A program made the translations under genes and the position numbers. Shown here piece after piece: positions 42,876 through 52,891 of a DNA stretch of 64,000 nt. Every line of letters starts with the position of its first letter. The stretch's first letter is position 1. The DNA lies in the NCBI RefSeq assembly GCF_000420485.1, contig NZ_ATVA01000011.1:1-64000 (forward strand). The letters are read 5' to 3'. The DNA comes from Paucidesulfovibrio longus DSM 6739 (GTDB lineage Bacteria; Desulfobacterota; Desulfovibrionia; Desulfovibrionales; Desulfovibrionaceae). Under the pieces are notes generated by a model that saw only the letters and a program-made list of their open reading frames with translations, was not told where the DNA came from and did no database searches.

Positions 42876-43586
42876 CTAGAAGGTGAAGCGGACGCCGAGG
42901 ATCGTGTCGAACGAACTCAGGTCGTCCATGCCCCAGGTGTACTTCCCTTCGCTGGAGTTCTCGCTGTAGTCGACATCGCCCAGGTGCACGTAGCGGGCGT
43001 TGAAGTCGAGCACGCAGTAATCGGTGATGTCGTAGGCGACTCCGGCACCGACCTGCCAGGCGAAGTTGGTTTCGGTGAAGCTGTTGTCTTCAGGAGCGTT
43101 GCGCCAGTTGCTGCTGAAGTCCAGGTCCGCGCTGATGAAGGCCATGCCCAGTCCGGCGCCGACATAGGGGGTCCAGGCCGACCCTGTGTCGAAGTCGTAG
43201 TAGGCGTTGAGCATCAGGGTCTGGATGTTGTCGATGGACCCGGATACCGTGGCGGTGCTGCCGCCGGAAGTGGCGTTCTGGGCGTCGAAGTCGTGGTCGC
43301 TGCCGTAATAGGTGTATTCCAGCTCCGTGCGCATATCCACGCCCATGCCGGACCAGTCGTAGCCCACGGCCACCGCGCCGAGCCAGCCGTCGTCGGAGTC
43401 CCAGTTGCCCGTGGTCGCGTTGTTGGCGGTGTTGGCCTGGGGGCCGGTGAGGTCGTTGCCGTCGCCGCCCGCAAAGGAATAGCCGCCCTTGATGGCGAAG
43501 GTGTAACCGCCGTTGTCGCCGGCAAAGGCGAGCCCCGCACAGAAGGTCAGTCCCACAACCAGAATCGAAACGATCAGTTTTTTCAT
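42876..43586 (-). CDS. Outer-membrane beta-barrel protein (opacity/OmpW-like)
   Basis: 236 aa from the ATG at 43586, with GAGGGAGG just upstream. A signal peptide (KKLIVSILVVGLTFCAGLAFA) precedes an eight-stranded-like barrel with alternating aromatic and small residues: YTFAIKGGYSFAGGDGND, WLGAVAVGYDWSGMGVDMRTELEYTYYGSD, LMLNAYYDFDTGSAWTPYVGAGLGMAFIS. The C-terminal FDTILGVRFTF ends in Phe, the BAM recognition signal. It resembles OmpA-like opacity porins. Function (adhesion or small pore) unknown. A strong terminator follows. Confidence 0.88.
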   Translation of the reverse strand: MKKLIVSILVVGLTFCAGLAFAGDNGGYTFAIKGGYSFAGGDGNDLTGPQANTANNATTGNWDSDDGWLGAVAVGYDWSGMGVDMRTELEYTYYGSDHDFDAQNATSGGSTATVSGSIDNIQTLMLNAYYDFDTGSAWTPYVGAGLGMAFISADLDFSSNWRNAPEDNSFTETNFAWQVGAGVAYDITDYCVLDFNARYVHLGDVDYSENSSEGKYTWGMDDLSSFDTILGVRFTF

Positions 43587-43715
43587 TTTCCCTCCCTCTC
43601 GGAATGCACGACACAAAGTTGTACGAACCTTACCTGAAGAAAAAGAAAAAAACAACATTTGGAAGAAATATCGCGTATCAGGATTGATTCAAAAATCCAA
43701 GGAGGTTGCGAGTGA

Positions 43716-45536
43716 CTACTCCCCCTCGTCGCTGCGGACTTCGCGAATGGCGTCGGCGTATGCCTTGAATACGGACTCGCGGTCGATGAGGCCGAGGATG
43801 GTGTTGGTGTCGTCCGGAGCGACCACGGGAATCTGGTCGTAGTCCGTGTCCACGAACTTGAGCAGGGCGGTGTAGAGGTCGTAGTCGGGCCGCAGGTAGG
43901 CGCGCTTGCCCGCGAGGTCGCGGACCACGAGCAGGTCGAAGAGGGTGCGCTCGAAGAGCACGCGCCGGGCGTTGGACAGCGAGAGCAGGCCGGTGAACTC
44001 GCCTGCCGTGTTGCGCACGGGAAAGACGAGCTGGTTGGTGTTGGCGATGATGTCCGTAAGCGCCTTGAGGGTCGTGCATTCCTCCAGCGTGACCACGAGT
44101 CGCGGCTTGTAGTGGGCCTCGACCTTGAGTTCCTCGAGGATGTTGATGGTCGCGTCCATGACGTGGGCCGGGGAATCGAACTTGTTGTCCACCTGGTTTT
44201 CGTAGAGCGAGAACTTGTGGCCGAGCACGATGCACAGGGCCGAGGCGAGCATCAGCGGGGCGAGCAGGCCGTAGCCCTGGGTCAGTTCCGTGACCATGAT
44301 CAGCGGGCCGATGGGCGCGTTGGCCACGCCGGCGAAGAAGGCCGCCATGCCCACGAGCACGTACCCTCCGGGCTCCCGCGCGATCTGCGGGTAGTAGTGG
44401 TGGGCCGCCTGGCCCACGAGCCCGCCGGTCATGCCGCCGACGAACAGGGCCGGGGCGAACATGCCGCCGCTCATGCCGGAGCCGATGGTCACGGAGGTGG
44501 CGATGGTCTTGCCGATGAGGATGGCCAGCATCATGCCGATGGTCATCTGGCCCATGATAGCGCCTTCGAGCCAGCCGTACCCGCCGGAGAGGAGCTGCGG
44601 ATAGTACATGCCCATCAGGCCCATGAGCAGGCCGCCCACGGTGGTGGCCCACATCAGGCCGACTTTTTCCTGGAGCTTGCGGAAGACGGAATACTTCACG
44701 AAATAAAAGGTCCGCACGTAGAGCCAGCCCGTGAGCGCGCAGGCCACGGCGAGAACGGCGTAGAAGATCAGTTCGCGGGCGTCGCGGAAACTGAAGTGCG
44801 GTATCCCGAAGATGGGCTCGGTGCCGTAGAAGAGCGTGAACAGGCTGTAGGCCACCACGGAGGAAAGCACCGCGGGCAGCACGGCTTCGGCTTCGAAGTC
44901 CTCGCGGTAGATGACCTCCACGGCGGTGAGCGCGCCGCCCAGCGGGGCGCGGAAGATGGCCCCCAGGCCTCCGGCCGCGCCGGCCAGCAGCAGAATGCGC
45001 CGCTCCTTGACCGTCAGCTTGAGACGCTGGGCCAGCCAGCAGCCGATGCCCGCGCAGATTTGCGAGATCGGTCCTTCCCGGCCCGCGCTGCCGCCCGACA
45101 TGATCGTTCCCACGGAGGTCAGGCCCTTGATCATCCAGGCGCGGGGCTTGAGTATGCCGCCCTGGACGTGGAACGCCTTGATCATGGCGTCGGTGCCGTC
45201 CGTGCCGCTGTCCACGCTTTCCGGGATGTAGCGCGTGATCAGCCAGCCCGTGACCAGGGCCACGAGGGTGGTTGTCACGGGAATGACCCAGAGCCGGAGC
45301 GGACCGGCCTCGCCGTGGAAGATCTCCTCCCCGGCGGGAGCGGGCAGGGTCAGGCCCGCCAGCTTGTGCTGGATGACGAACTTGCCGAATTCCACCGCGC
45401 CGAAAAAGGCCACGGCCGCAAGGCCGGAGAAAACGCCGACGACCACGCCGAGCAGCAGCCAGCGCACCGAGCTGACATGACGATAGGTGCGCAGAAAATC
45501 ACGCCAGGGCCGAAGCAGGGCAAAAAGCAAATTCAC
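43716..45536 (-). CDS. ClC-family chloride channel/antiporter with CBS domains
   Basis: 606 aa with 10-12 membrane segments and the ClC signatures GGSAGREGPISQI (the gating glutamate is present), GSGMSGGMFAPALFVGGMTG and GVANAPIGPLIM. The C-terminal 150 residues form two CBS domains (CTTLKALTDIIANTNQLVFPV and DYDLYTALLKFVDTDYDQIPVVAPDDTNTILGLIDRESVF), which bind nucleotides in relatives. It starts with GTG overlapping the ribF stop by three bases. Whether it is a channel or a Cl-/H+ exchanger cannot be told from the sequence. Confidence 0.94.
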   Translation of the reverse strand: MNLLFALLRPWRDFLRTYRHVSSVRWLLLGVVVGVFSGLAAVAFFGAVEFGKFVIQHKLAGLTLPAPAGEEIFHGEAGPLRLWVIPVTTTLVALVTGWLITRYIPESVDSGTDGTDAMIKAFHVQGGILKPRAWMIKGLTSVGTIMSGGSAGREGPISQICAGIGCWLAQRLKLTVKERRILLLAGAAGGLGAIFRAPLGGALTAVEVIYREDFEAEAVLPAVLSSVVAYSLFTLFYGTEPIFGIPHFSFRDARELIFYAVLAVACALTGWLYVRTFYFVKYSVFRKLQEKVGLMWATTVGGLLMGLMGMYYPQLLSGGYGWLEGAIMGQMTIGMMLAILIGKTIATSVTIGSGMSGGMFAPALFVGGMTGGLVGQAAHHYYPQIAREPGGYVLVGMAAFFAGVANAPIGPLIMVTELTQGYGLLAPLMLASALCIVLGHKFSLYENQVDNKFDSPAHVMDATINILEELKVEAHYKPRLVVTLEECTTLKALTDIIANTNQLVFPVRNTAGEFTGLLSLSNARRVLFERTLFDLLVVRDLAGKRAYLRPDYDLYTALLKFVDTDYDQIPVVAPDDTNTILGLIDRESVFKAYADAIREVRSDEGE

Positions 45537-46549
45537 GCGTTGTTCTCCGCGGGATCTTCGGGCGCTTGGCCCCGGTTGTGCGCGCTGCCGGGGCAGGTGG
45601 CGGGAAGGGCGGGCTGGGCTTCGGGCGCGGAGAGAATCGCGCGGGCCAGATGTACGTCCTCGGCGATGCGGGCCTTGAGTTCGTCCAGGCCGGAGAATTT
45701 GCGCTCGTCGCGGAGGCGCTGCACGAAGTGCACGCGGATGCGGCGACCGTAGATGTCCCCTTTGAAATCGAGAATATGGGCTTCCACGGACACGGCGTCG
45801 TTGCCGAAGGTGGGATTGGTGCCGATGTTGGCCACGGCGGGCAGGAAATGGCCGTCCAGCTCCACCCAGATGGCGTAGACCCCGCGTTTGGGTACGAGCT
45901 CGTCCACGAGTTTCAGGTTGGCTGTGGGGAATCCCAGCAGCTTTCCGCCCCGGTCCATGCCGTGGACCACCTCTCCGGCGACCTGATAGAAGCGCGAGAG
46001 CAGGGGCCGCGCCTCCCAGACCTCGCCCGCCTGGACCAGGTCGCGGATGCGCGTGGAACTGACCACGGCCCCTTCGCAGGTCACGGGATCGAGCCGGAAG
46101 ACGTCGAAGCCGTATTTCCTGCCCAGGGCGCTGAGCGTGGCGAAGTCGCCGCTGCGCCCCTTGCCCATGTGGTAGTCGTAGCCGATGACCAGCTCGCGCA
46201 CGTTCAGGCCGTCCACGAGGTAGGTCTTGACGAACTCCTCGGGGCTGAGGGCGGCCAGTTCGCGGGTGAAGTGGATGACCAGGGTCGCGTTGGGGCCCTG
46301 GCTTTCGATGAGTTCGAGCTTCTGGTCCGTGAGGGTGATGAAGGGCGGGGTCTGCGCTCCGACGAGCACGCGCATGGGGTGCGGGTCGAACGTGACCACG
46401 ACGCTGATCGCGCCTCGGGCTTTCGCCTTGGCGCAGGTCATGCCGATGAGCTTCTGGTGGCCGAGATGGACGCCGTCAAAGTTGCCGATGGTCACCACGG
46501 ATTCGGCAACAGCGTCCCGGAGGTCATTAATGGATTTTGCGACGATCAT
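45533..46549 (-). CDS. ribF: RibF, bifunctional riboflavin kinase/FAD synthetase
   Basis: 338 aa; start at 46549 gives MIVAKSINDLRDAVAESVVTIGNFDGVHLGHQKLI, the nucleotidyltransferase motif. FAD-synthetase residues follow (TFDPHPMRVL, VIGYDYHMGKGRSGD, SSTRIRDLVQAGEV). The C-terminal riboflavin kinase domain has DRGGKLLGFPTANL and PTFGNDAVSVEAHILDF. It makes FMN and FAD from riboflavin. Its stop overlaps the start of the ClC gene. The last 30 residues (SAPEAQPALPATCPGS) are a Pro/Ala-rich extension of unclear value. Confidence 0.96.
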   Translation of the reverse strand: MIVAKSINDLRDAVAESVVTIGNFDGVHLGHQKLIGMTCAKAKARGAISVVVTFDPHPMRVLVGAQTPPFITLTDQKLELIESQGPNATLVIHFTRELAALSPEEFVKTYLVDGLNVRELVIGYDYHMGKGRSGDFATLSALGRKYGFDVFRLDPVTCEGAVVSSTRIRDLVQAGEVWEARPLLSRFYQVAGEVVHGMDRGGKLLGFPTANLKLVDELVPKRGVYAIWVELDGHFLPAVANIGTNPTFGNDAVSVEAHILDFKGDIYGRRIRVHFVQRLRDERKFSGLDELKARIAEDVHLARAILSAPEAQPALPATCPGSAHNRGQAPEDPAENNA

Positions 46550-46612
46550 CGCCCTGATTCCGTACCGGAAAGGTTGCAAAGGCGGATTGAGTACAACATT
46601 TCGGGATGGGCA

Positions 46613-48049
46613 TCAACCCTTGGACCCGCTGCCCGTCTGATCCGGGCCGCGCCCGTGCATCAGGTCGTCGAGTTCCTTCAGTTCCGCCTTCTGGTCCGGC
46701 GTGCGCGCCTGGGAGGCGGCTTTGTCGTAGTGGAACCGGGCCTGCTTCTCGTCCCTGGCGTAGAACGCGGAGTACGCGAGATGCAGATGGGCGTGGAAGA
46801 GGTCGCCGGATTCGCCCAGCAGCCTGCCGAGGTGGTAATGCACTTCGGAATCCTTGGGCACCTGCTTGAGCACGCGTTCCATGCTGGAAATGGCCTGGGG
46901 ATATTTCTTCTGCTCGCCGAGCAGGCGGGCGTTGTAGAACAGGGTCAGCGGGTCTTCCGGATTGCGGATCAGGGCCTGCTGGAGCAGGGTCGTGGCCTTC
47001 TCGAAATTGCCCTGCGAGAAGAAGAAGCCGCCTGCCTCCCGCAGAACCAGCGGGTCGCCGCCGCCGCAGGACAGGGCCTTGTCGAATGCCTGGGCCGCTT
47101 CGGCCTGCTTCTTGACCCGCGCCAGGACCATGCCCTCGGACATGTAGTCCAGGCAGCTGAATTCCGTGGGCTTCTTGCTGGAAAAATACGCCAGGCTGGA
47201 GGTCGAGTCGGAGAGATTGCCGCGCACGAGGGCCTGCACGCGCAGGAAACGGTCGTTGTCCGCACGCTGGGCCATGAGCTTGGCGGGCAGCTCCTTGACG
47301 CGGGTGTGCAGGTAGTCGATGCGCTCGCTGAGGGCGGGGTGCGTCGAGAGGTACGAGGGCAGGCTGCTGCTGGTGGCCGCGCCCCAGCGCTTGTCGAGCA
47401 TGATCTTGAAGACTTCGGCCATGGCTGCGGGATTGTAGCCCGCATTCACGAGGTAGTTCATGCCCACGTGGTCGGCCTCGACCTCGTTGGCCTTGGTGTA
47501 GACGAGAAAGGCCGTGGCCGCGCCCGCCTGGGAGGTGACCATCAGGGCCTGGCCCAGTTCGCGGGAGTTGTCGCCCCCGCCCGAGCCGAGAAACGCGCCC
47601 GCGATGAGCCCGACGTAGGCACCGAGGCTGGCCAGCTCCATGTCCTCCATGCGCTTGGCGACATGCCGCTGCGATACGTGCGCCATTTCGTGGCAGAGCA
47701 CGGCCGCAAGCTCGTCCTCGGTCTCGAGGTTGAGCAGAAGGCCCGTGAGCACGTACACGTAGCCGCCGGGCACGGCAAAGGCGTTCATGGAGCCGTTGCG
47801 GATCACGGTCGTGGTCACGCGGAAGGGCTGCGGCGGCATGGCCGCCACCACCCGCTCGACGACGCTCTTGACGTAGTCGTTGATCATGGGATCTTCGACC
47901 AGCGGCATCATCTTGGTGATTTTTTCGTGGAACTCGCGTCCCATCTCGGCTTCGTCCGAGATCGTGACCTCGGTAAAGAGCGCGAGGGCCGGAGTGGCCA
48001 GGGAGAGCCAGAGCAACAGGCCGGCGGTCGCCAGGGCGATGGATTTCAC
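46613..48049 (-). CDS. Periplasmic M48 metalloprotease with TPR tail (BepA/YfgC-like)
   Basis: 478 aa from a GTG at 48049, chosen because it starts a signal peptide (KSIALATAGLLLWLSLATPALA); the open frame reaches further upstream. The zinc site is AVLCHEMAHVSQRHVAKRME, with a third ligand expected in TKANEVEADHVGMNYL. The C-terminal half has TPR repeats (AAQAFDKALSCGGGDPLVLREAGGFF, KATTLLQQALIRNPEDPLTLFYNARLL, AISSMERVLKQVPKDSEVHYHLGRLL). BepA-type proteins guard outer-membrane assembly by degrading stuck barrels. It lies between ribF and the rho terminator. Confidence 0.92.
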   Translation of the reverse strand: MKSIALATAGLLLWLSLATPALALFTEVTISDEAEMGREFHEKITKMMPLVEDPMINDYVKSVVERVVAAMPPQPFRVTTTVIRNGSMNAFAVPGGYVYVLTGLLLNLETEDELAAVLCHEMAHVSQRHVAKRMEDMELASLGAYVGLIAGAFLGSGGGDNSRELGQALMVTSQAGAATAFLVYTKANEVEADHVGMNYLVNAGYNPAAMAEVFKIMLDKRWGAATSSSLPSYLSTHPALSERIDYLHTRVKELPAKLMAQRADNDRFLRVQALVRGNLSDSTSSLAYFSSKKPTEFSCLDYMSEGMVLARVKKQAEAAQAFDKALSCGGGDPLVLREAGGFFFSQGNFEKATTLLQQALIRNPEDPLTLFYNARLLGEQKKYPQAISSMERVLKQVPKDSEVHYHLGRLLGESGDLFHAHLHLAYSAFYARDEKQARFHYDKAASQARTPDQKAELKELDDLMHGRGPDQTGSGSKG

Positions 48050-48200
48050 AGCGAAAGGCTCCGGGGTTTGGTTGAAGTCATTGATCAAGGTAGTTCTTCC
48101 GGCGGCGGGGGTCAATGCCGTCCGCGCCTGGCGTCGAACTCGGCGCGCAGCGTCGCGTCCCCTCTCTCCTTGATGCCAGGCGATCCGCATCGCGGCAGGC

Positions 48201-48231
48201 AAAAAAAAAGGGGGAACGCGCTGCGTCCCCC
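48201..48231 (-). terminator. Rho-independent terminator after rho
   Basis: On the minus strand a GGGGGACGC...GCGTTCCCC stem is followed by nine T (48201-48209 as A). It lies 24 bases beyond the rho stop. Confidence 0.88.
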
Positions 48232-48255
48232 CGTGGTCTTTCTCGTGCGGGAAAG

Positions 48256-49536
48256 CTATTTGTTCATCATGTCCAGGAATTCGCGGTTGTTCTTGGTGCC
48301 CTTCATGCGATCCACGATGAACTCCATGGAGTCGATGGGGTTCATGGGCGCGAGGAGCTTGCGCAGAATCCAGACGCGGTTGAGCACGGCTTCGGGCAGA
48401 AGCAGCTCTTCCTTGCGGGTGCCGGAGCGGTTCAGGTCGATGGCCGGGAAGACGCGCTTTTCGGAAAGGTGGCGGTCCAGGTAGATGTCCAGGTTGCCGG
48501 TGCCCTTGAATTCTTCGAAGATGACTTCGTCCATGCGCGAGCCGGTGTCGATGAGCGCGGTGGCGATGATGGTCAGGCTGCCGCCTTCCTCGATGTTGCG
48601 TGCGGCGCCGAAGAAGCGCTTGGGCCGCTGCATGGCGTTGGCGTCCAGGCCGCCGGAGAGCACGCGGCCGGAAGAGGGGGTCACGGCGTTGTAGGCGCGG
48701 CCAAGACGGGTGATGGAGTCGAGCAGGATGACCACGTCGCGCTTGCGTTCAACGAGGCGCTTGGCCTTCTCGATGACCATTTCCGTGACCTGGACGTGGC
48801 GCTGCGGCGGTTCGTCGAAGGTGGAGCTGACCACCTCGGCATTGACCGTGCGTTCCATGTCCGTGACCTCTTCCGGGCGCTCGTCGATGAGCAGCACGAT
48901 GAGGTAGACGTCCGGATTGTTGGCGTTGATCGAGTTGGCGATGGACTGGAGCATCATGGTTTTGCCCGTGCGGGGCGGGGCCACGATCAGGCCGCGCTGC
49001 CCCTTGCCGATGGGCGCGAGCAGGTCGATGATCCGGGAGGTGTAGTTGTCGCCTCCGTTTTCCATCTTCAGGATTTCGTTGGGATAAAGCGGGGTCAGGT
49101 TGTCGAAGAGAACGAGATTTTTGGAGTTTTCAGGCGGCTCCATGCCGATGTCGCTGACGCGAAGCAGGGCGAAGTAGCGCTCTCCCTCCTTGGGGGGCCG
49201 AATTTGTCCGGAGATGACGTCGCCCTTGCGCAGGCCGAATCGGCGGATCTGCGACGGGGAGATGTAGATGTCGTCCGGGCCCGGCATGTAGCTGTACATG
49301 GGGGAGCGCAGGAAGCCGAAGCCGTCCGGCAGAACCTCGAGAACCCCTTCGCCGAAGATCTGCCCGTTGCGCGCCGCGCATTGTTGCAGGATGCCGAAGA
49401 TGAGCTCTTGCTTGCGCATGCCGGAGGGGTTTTCCACCTGAAAACTGATGGCTAGGTCCATCAGCTCCTGCATGCTCTTTTGCTTGAGGTCCGTGAGATT
49501 GATTTTTTCTGGTTGTGAGTTTTTGTCTCGGCCCAT
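48256..49536 (-). CDS. rho: Rho, transcription termination factor
   Basis: 426 aa. The N-terminal helix-extended RNA-binding part ([20 protein letters not shown]) and OSB fold ([26 protein letters not shown]) are followed by the RecA-like ATPase: Walker [39 protein letters not shown]-loop [21 protein letters not shown] and the R-loop region. It ends [12 protein letters not shown]. No inserts. The ATG has no obvious ribosome site. It is preceded by a 310-base leader typical of an autoregulated rho and lies downstream of carD. Confidence 0.97.
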   Translation of the reverse strand: MGRDKNSQPEKINLTDLKQKSMQELMDLAISFQVENPSGMRKQELIFGILQQCAARNGQIFGEGVLEVLPDGFGFLRSPMYSYMPGPDDIYISPSQIRRFGLRKGDVISGQIRPPKEGERYFALLRVSDIGMEPPENSKNLVLFDNLTPLYPNEILKMENGGDNYTSRIIDLLAPIGKGQRGLIVAPPRTGKTMMLQSIANSINANNPDVYLIVLLIDERPEEVTDMERTVNAEVVSSTFDEPPQRHVQVTEMVIEKAKRLVERKRDVVILLDSITRLGRAYNAVTPSSGRVLSGGLDANAMQRPKRFFGAARNIEEGGSLTIIATALIDTGSRMDEVIFEEFKGTGNLDIYLDRHLSEKRVFPAIDLNRSGTRKEELLLPEAVLNRVWILRKLLAPMNPIDSMEFIVDRMKGTKNNREFLDMMNK

Positions 49537-49846
49537 AACTTTGATGAGGTTAGAGGTTCGGGAGGCGTGGATTGTGCTTTGCGTGAGTCGTTCTTCTCGC
49601 GCCGGAGATCATGCTGAAATCGCGGGCACGAATATCTACAATCCCCTCGGAGGGGAGACATGCTGTGACGGAGTGCGCTTGCATGGAGCAATTATGGACG
49701 GTGTACGCTGCGGGCGCAGCGTTGTTCCGTTCGCTTTCCTGTACGTTGGCTGAGGGCTAGTTTATCGGTTGAACCCGGCAGGGTCGGGAACTTGATTGAA
49801 GCGTTTCCATCGGACTACCCGAAAGGAAGACTGTTGACAAGGCCCG
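49537..49846 (-). promoter_or_regulatory. rho leader region
   Basis: 310 bases between carD and rho with no gene. It contains the GC-rich palindrome CCCCTCGGAGGGG (49643-49656 region) and a C-rich, G-poor stretch on the transcribed minus strand, compatible with Rho-dependent autoregulation of rho. TTGTCA near 49833 could be a -35 element but no clear -10 pairs with it. Confidence 0.4.
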
Positions 49847-50371
49847 CTAATTGGTTTTCTCGACATTTTCCGCGTCCACGAGCACATCGGCGAACATCTC
49901 CTCGATCTCCACGCGGACCTCTTCCTGGTCGCGGCTGAGGGCGAAGGCCAGCTCCATGGAAACGAGGCTCATGGCCTGCTCCAGGAGGCGTCTTTCGCCG
50001 AAGGAGAGTTCCTTGTCGTTGCCGATGAGGAAGAGTTCCTTGAGCACGTAGGCCACGTCTCCGAGATCGCCGGACTTGAGCTTCTCGGAATATTCCCTGT
50101 AGCGCCGGTTCCAGTTCTGCCCGGTGTACCCGGTGAAGTCGGAGCGGTCCTTGAGGGACTCGAAGATGCTTCGTCCGGTCTGGATGTCGCAGACCGAGCG
50201 CAGGCCAACGTTCTTGGCGTTGGTCACGGGAACCATGAGCGTGACGTTGTTGCTCAGGATGCGGACGATGTAGAACTCGGCGGTAGCGCCGCCGATTTCC
50301 TGGCTTTCGATCCGCTCCACCCTGCCCACGCCCTGGGAAGGGTAGACGACCAGTTCGTTGATATGGAACAC
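49847..50371 (-). CDS. carD: CarD/CdnL-family RNA polymerase-binding regulator
   Basis: 174 aa. The N-terminal RNAP-interacting domain has FHINELVVYPSQGVGRVERIESQEIGG and YIVRILSNNVTLMVPVTNAKNVGLR. A helical C-terminal domain (about 70-174) has RREYSEKLKSGDLGDVAYVLKELFLIGNDKELSFGERRLLEQAMSL, which in relatives binds the upstream edge of the transcription bubble. CarD-type proteins stabilise open complexes at rRNA and other promoters. It is not DNA-sequence specific. Its ATG is 147 bases from the pth stop. Confidence 0.93.
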   Translation of the reverse strand: MFHINELVVYPSQGVGRVERIESQEIGGATAEFYIVRILSNNVTLMVPVTNAKNVGLRSVCDIQTGRSIFESLKDRSDFTGYTGQNWNRRYREYSEKLKSGDLGDVAYVLKELFLIGNDKELSFGERRLLEQAMSLVSMELAFALSRDQEEVRVEIEEMFADVLVDAENVEKTN

Positions 50372-50518
50372 GAGATTTCGACTCCTTGGAACCGTGCAGA
50401 AACGTGGCGACAGCTTTTATGATACGCTAAAATGGACGGGGAGTCCATGCCCGGCGGACCGTTGAATTCGCCGATACGGGAGCGGCGTCGGAGTCCGCGG
50501 ACGAGGAGGGGAGGCCGT

Positions 50519-51166
50519 TCAGGCGTCCTCGCCCGGAGTCGGTTCTTGCGATGATCGCTCGGCCTGCTCGGGCAGCGGCAGGGAGTGCAGGTGCTGGACG
50601 GCGAAGCGCGCTCCCTTGCGGGCGTAGAGGTCAAGACCCTTGACGGCTGCCTCGGTCATGGCGGCGACGAGTTTCATGTCGCTTTCCGGGAAGTTCTCCA
50701 GCACCCAGTCGCGCACCTCCCAGGATGCGGCAGGCCGCCCGACTCCGAGGCGCATGCGCCAGAAGTTCGCCGCGCCCAGATGCTCGACGATGGATTCCAG
50801 GCCGCGATGTCCGTTGGTGCTGCCGCCCTGGCGGAACTTGATCCTGCCCAGGGGCAGGTCCAGCTCGTCGTGCAGCACCACCACCCGTTCCGGCGGCAGG
50901 GCGTGCTGTCCCGCGACCTTGCTCACGGCCTTGCCGCTGAGGTTCATGTAGGTCATGGGCTTGAGCAGCAGGTGGGGCGCGCCGGCCAGATGCAGGGACC
51001 AGAGGTGCAGGTCCGGGGTTTCCGCGAGCTTTTCCAGGCGCATGCTCTTGCGCTGCGCGCCGAGTTCCAGCAGCTTGTCTGCAACGAAAAAGCCGAAATT
51101 ATGCCGTGTGGCGGCATATTCGGGACCGGGATTGCCCAGGCAGGCGATCAGGGCCTTATATTCCAT
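50519..51166 (-). CDS. pth: Pth, peptidyl-tRNA hydrolase
   Basis: 215 aa from the ATG at 51166 (MEYKALIACLGNPGPEYAATRHNFGF). The catalytic His is in RHNFGF and further conserved segments are LKPMTYMNLSGKAV, VVLHDELDLPLGRIKFRQGGSTNGHRGLESI and a basic C-terminal helix. It frees tRNA from stalled peptidyl-tRNA. It follows rplY with a terminator-like hairpin in between. Confidence 0.97.
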   Translation of the reverse strand: MEYKALIACLGNPGPEYAATRHNFGFFVADKLLELGAQRKSMRLEKLAETPDLHLWSLHLAGAPHLLLKPMTYMNLSGKAVSKVAGQHALPPERVVVLHDELDLPLGRIKFRQGGSTNGHRGLESIVEHLGAANFWRMRLGVGRPAASWEVRDWVLENFPESDMKLVAAMTEAAVKGLDLYARKGARFAVQHLHSLPLPEQAERSSQEPTPGEDA

Positions 51167-51206
51167 GCCGGGTATCTCCGTTGCGTACGCGATGGGCAAG
51201 GCAAAA

Positions 51207-51236
51207 GGCCCCGGACGGTTCTTTCCGTCCGGGGCC
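51207..51236 (-). terminator. Terminator between rplY and pth
   Basis: GGCCCCGGACGG pairs with CCGTCCGGGGCC; on the minus strand TTTTG follows. It lies 27 bases after the rplY stop, so it probably ends prs-rplY transcripts in part. Confidence 0.8.
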
Positions 51237-51262
51237 GGCAAATCCGGGGGCGGAAAAGGCTG

Positions 51263-51868
51263 CTATTCAGCTTCCTCTTCGTCTTCTTCGTCCTCGCCGT
51301 CGGAGATGGGCACCACGCCCAGAACGGCGAAGTTCTCATCGAACACGGCGGAGACGCCTTCGGGCAGCTGAATCTCTTCGACATAGACGTGGTCGTTGAC
51401 GTCCATCTCGGTGATGTCGATTTCAATGTGCTCGGGAATGTCGAGCGGCTTGCAGATGACCTCGATGTGGTCGCGGAACATCTCCAGCTTGCCGCCGAGC
51501 TTGAGGCCCTTGGCGGTGCCCACGGTGGTCACGTTGACGTTGACCTTGATGTCCTTGTCCAGGTCCACGCCGAAGAAGTCCACGTGGGTCAGCACGGGGC
51601 GGACGGGGTCGTGCTTGAGGCGCCAGATCAGGGCGGGCAGGGTTTCGGCCTTGCCGCCGCGGTCGATGATCAGGTGGAAGACCTGGGCGCCGCCGACCTT
51701 CTCGTAGACCTTGCGCAGGGGCACTTCGGCGACCTGAACCATGATGTTGGCGCCGTGCTGATCGTAGTACACGCCGGGGACGATGCCCTGCATGCGCAGA
51801 CGGCGGTTCGGGCCTTTGCCCGTGGCGGTGCGCTCGTTGACGGTCAGCTTGAGAATGTCTTTAGCCAT
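51263..51868 (-). CDS. rplY: Ribosomal protein L25/Ctc (long form)
   Basis: 201 aa. The N-terminal L25 domain has TVNERTATGKGPNRRLRMQGIVPGVYYDQHG and the C-terminal TL5-like domain has VLTHVDFFGVDLDKDIKVNVNV and LDIPEHIEIDITEMDVNDHVYVEEI. The very acidic tail (EDEEDEEE) is common in this family. It binds 5S rRNA. AAGGAGCAAAC precedes the ATG. It follows prs, the usual gene order. Confidence 0.96.
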   Translation of the reverse strand: MAKDILKLTVNERTATGKGPNRRLRMQGIVPGVYYDQHGANIMVQVAEVPLRKVYEKVGGAQVFHLIIDRGGKAETLPALIWRLKHDPVRPVLTHVDFFGVDLDKDIKVNVNVTTVGTAKGLKLGGKLEMFRDHIEVICKPLDIPEHIEIDITEMDVNDHVYVEEIQLPEGVSAVFDENFAVLGVVPISDGEDEEDEEEAE

Positions 51869-51920
51869 GAGTTTGCTCCTTGTTTGCCCTGGCCGCCACC
51901 CATTGACGGACGGGCGTGTG

Positions 51921-52868
51921 TTAGACGAAAAGCACGCTTACCGAGCTTTCCGTATGGATGTTGTTGATGGCCTTGGCCAGCAGGCTGGCCACGGAGAGAA
52001 CTTCGATCTTGGAACAGGCCTTGGCCTCGGCGCGCAGCGGAATCGTGTCGGTGACGAGCACCTTGGTGAACACGGATTCCTCGATGCGCTGGATGGCCGG
52101 GCCGGAAAGCACGGGGTGCGTGGCGCAGGCCACGACCTGCTTGGCTCCGTGGTCCATGAGCACGTTGGCTCCGGCGCACATGGTTCCGGCGGTGTCGATC
52201 ATGTCGTCGATGATGATGGCGACCTTGTCCTTGACGTCGCCGATGACGTGCATGGCCTGGGCCTGGTTGGGCTTGTCGCGGCGCTTGTCGATGATGGCCA
52301 GCCCCGCGCCGAGATGCTTGGCGAAGGCGCGGGCGCGTTCCACGCCGCCGGCGTCCGGGGAAATGATCACGGGCTCGTCGTCGATCTTCTTGAGATAGTC
52401 GAGGAGCACGGGCGCGGCGTAGAGGTTGTCCACCGGGCAGTTGAAGAAGCCCTGGATCTGCCCGGCGTGCAGGTCGATGGTCACGATGCGGTTCATGCCC
52501 GCCGTGGTGAGGAAGTCGGCCACGAGCTTCGCGCTGATGGGCGCGCGCGGCGCGACCTTGCGGTCCTGCCGGGCGTAGCCGTAGTAGGGCACCACCGCGG
52601 TGACGCGGTTGGCGCTGGCGCGCTTGAGCGCATCGAGGATGATGCACAGCTCCATGAGGTGAAAGTTCACCGGCGTGCAGGTCGGCTGGATGACGAAGAC
52701 GTCGTCGCCGCGCACGTTGTCGCCGATTTCGATGCGGATCTCCCCGTCGCTGAACTGCTCGCGCAGCATCGGGCAGAGACGGGTTCCGAGATGTTCGCAA
52801 ATGTCTTCGGCCAGCTTGCTGTTGGCCGAACCGGAAATGATCTTCAATTCACCCTGCATCGGGGACAT
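51921..52868 (-). CDS. prs: Prs, ribose-phosphate pyrophosphokinase
   Basis: 315 aa from the ATG at 52868 ([23 protein letters not shown]), with AGGGG upstream; open frame beyond this crosses the tRNA-Gln gene and is not real. Motifs: [48 protein letters not shown] and the PRPP loop [16 protein letters not shown]. It makes PRPP for nucleotides, His and Trp. It is followed by rplY, as in many bacteria, and preceded by tRNA-Gln. Confidence 0.97.
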   Translation of the reverse strand: MSPMQGELKIISGSANSKLAEDICEHLGTRLCPMLREQFSDGEIRIEIGDNVRGDDVFVIQPTCTPVNFHLMELCIILDALKRASANRVTAVVPYYGYARQDRKVAPRAPISAKLVADFLTTAGMNRIVTIDLHAGQIQGFFNCPVDNLYAAPVLLDYLKKIDDEPVIISPDAGGVERARAFAKHLGAGLAIIDKRRDKPNQAQAMHVIGDVKDKVAIIIDDMIDTAGTMCAGANVLMDHGAKQVVACATHPVLSGPAIQRIEESVFTKVLVTDTIPLRAEAKACSKIEVLSVASLLAKAINNIHTESSVSVLFV

Positions 52869-52891
52869 GGCATCAACCCCTGGATAGGTTA

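Noticed and set aside
45566-48484. 972-codon plus-strand frame across ribF, the M48 protease and the rho end
   Set aside because: It runs antisense through three well-supported genes and their intergenic sites.
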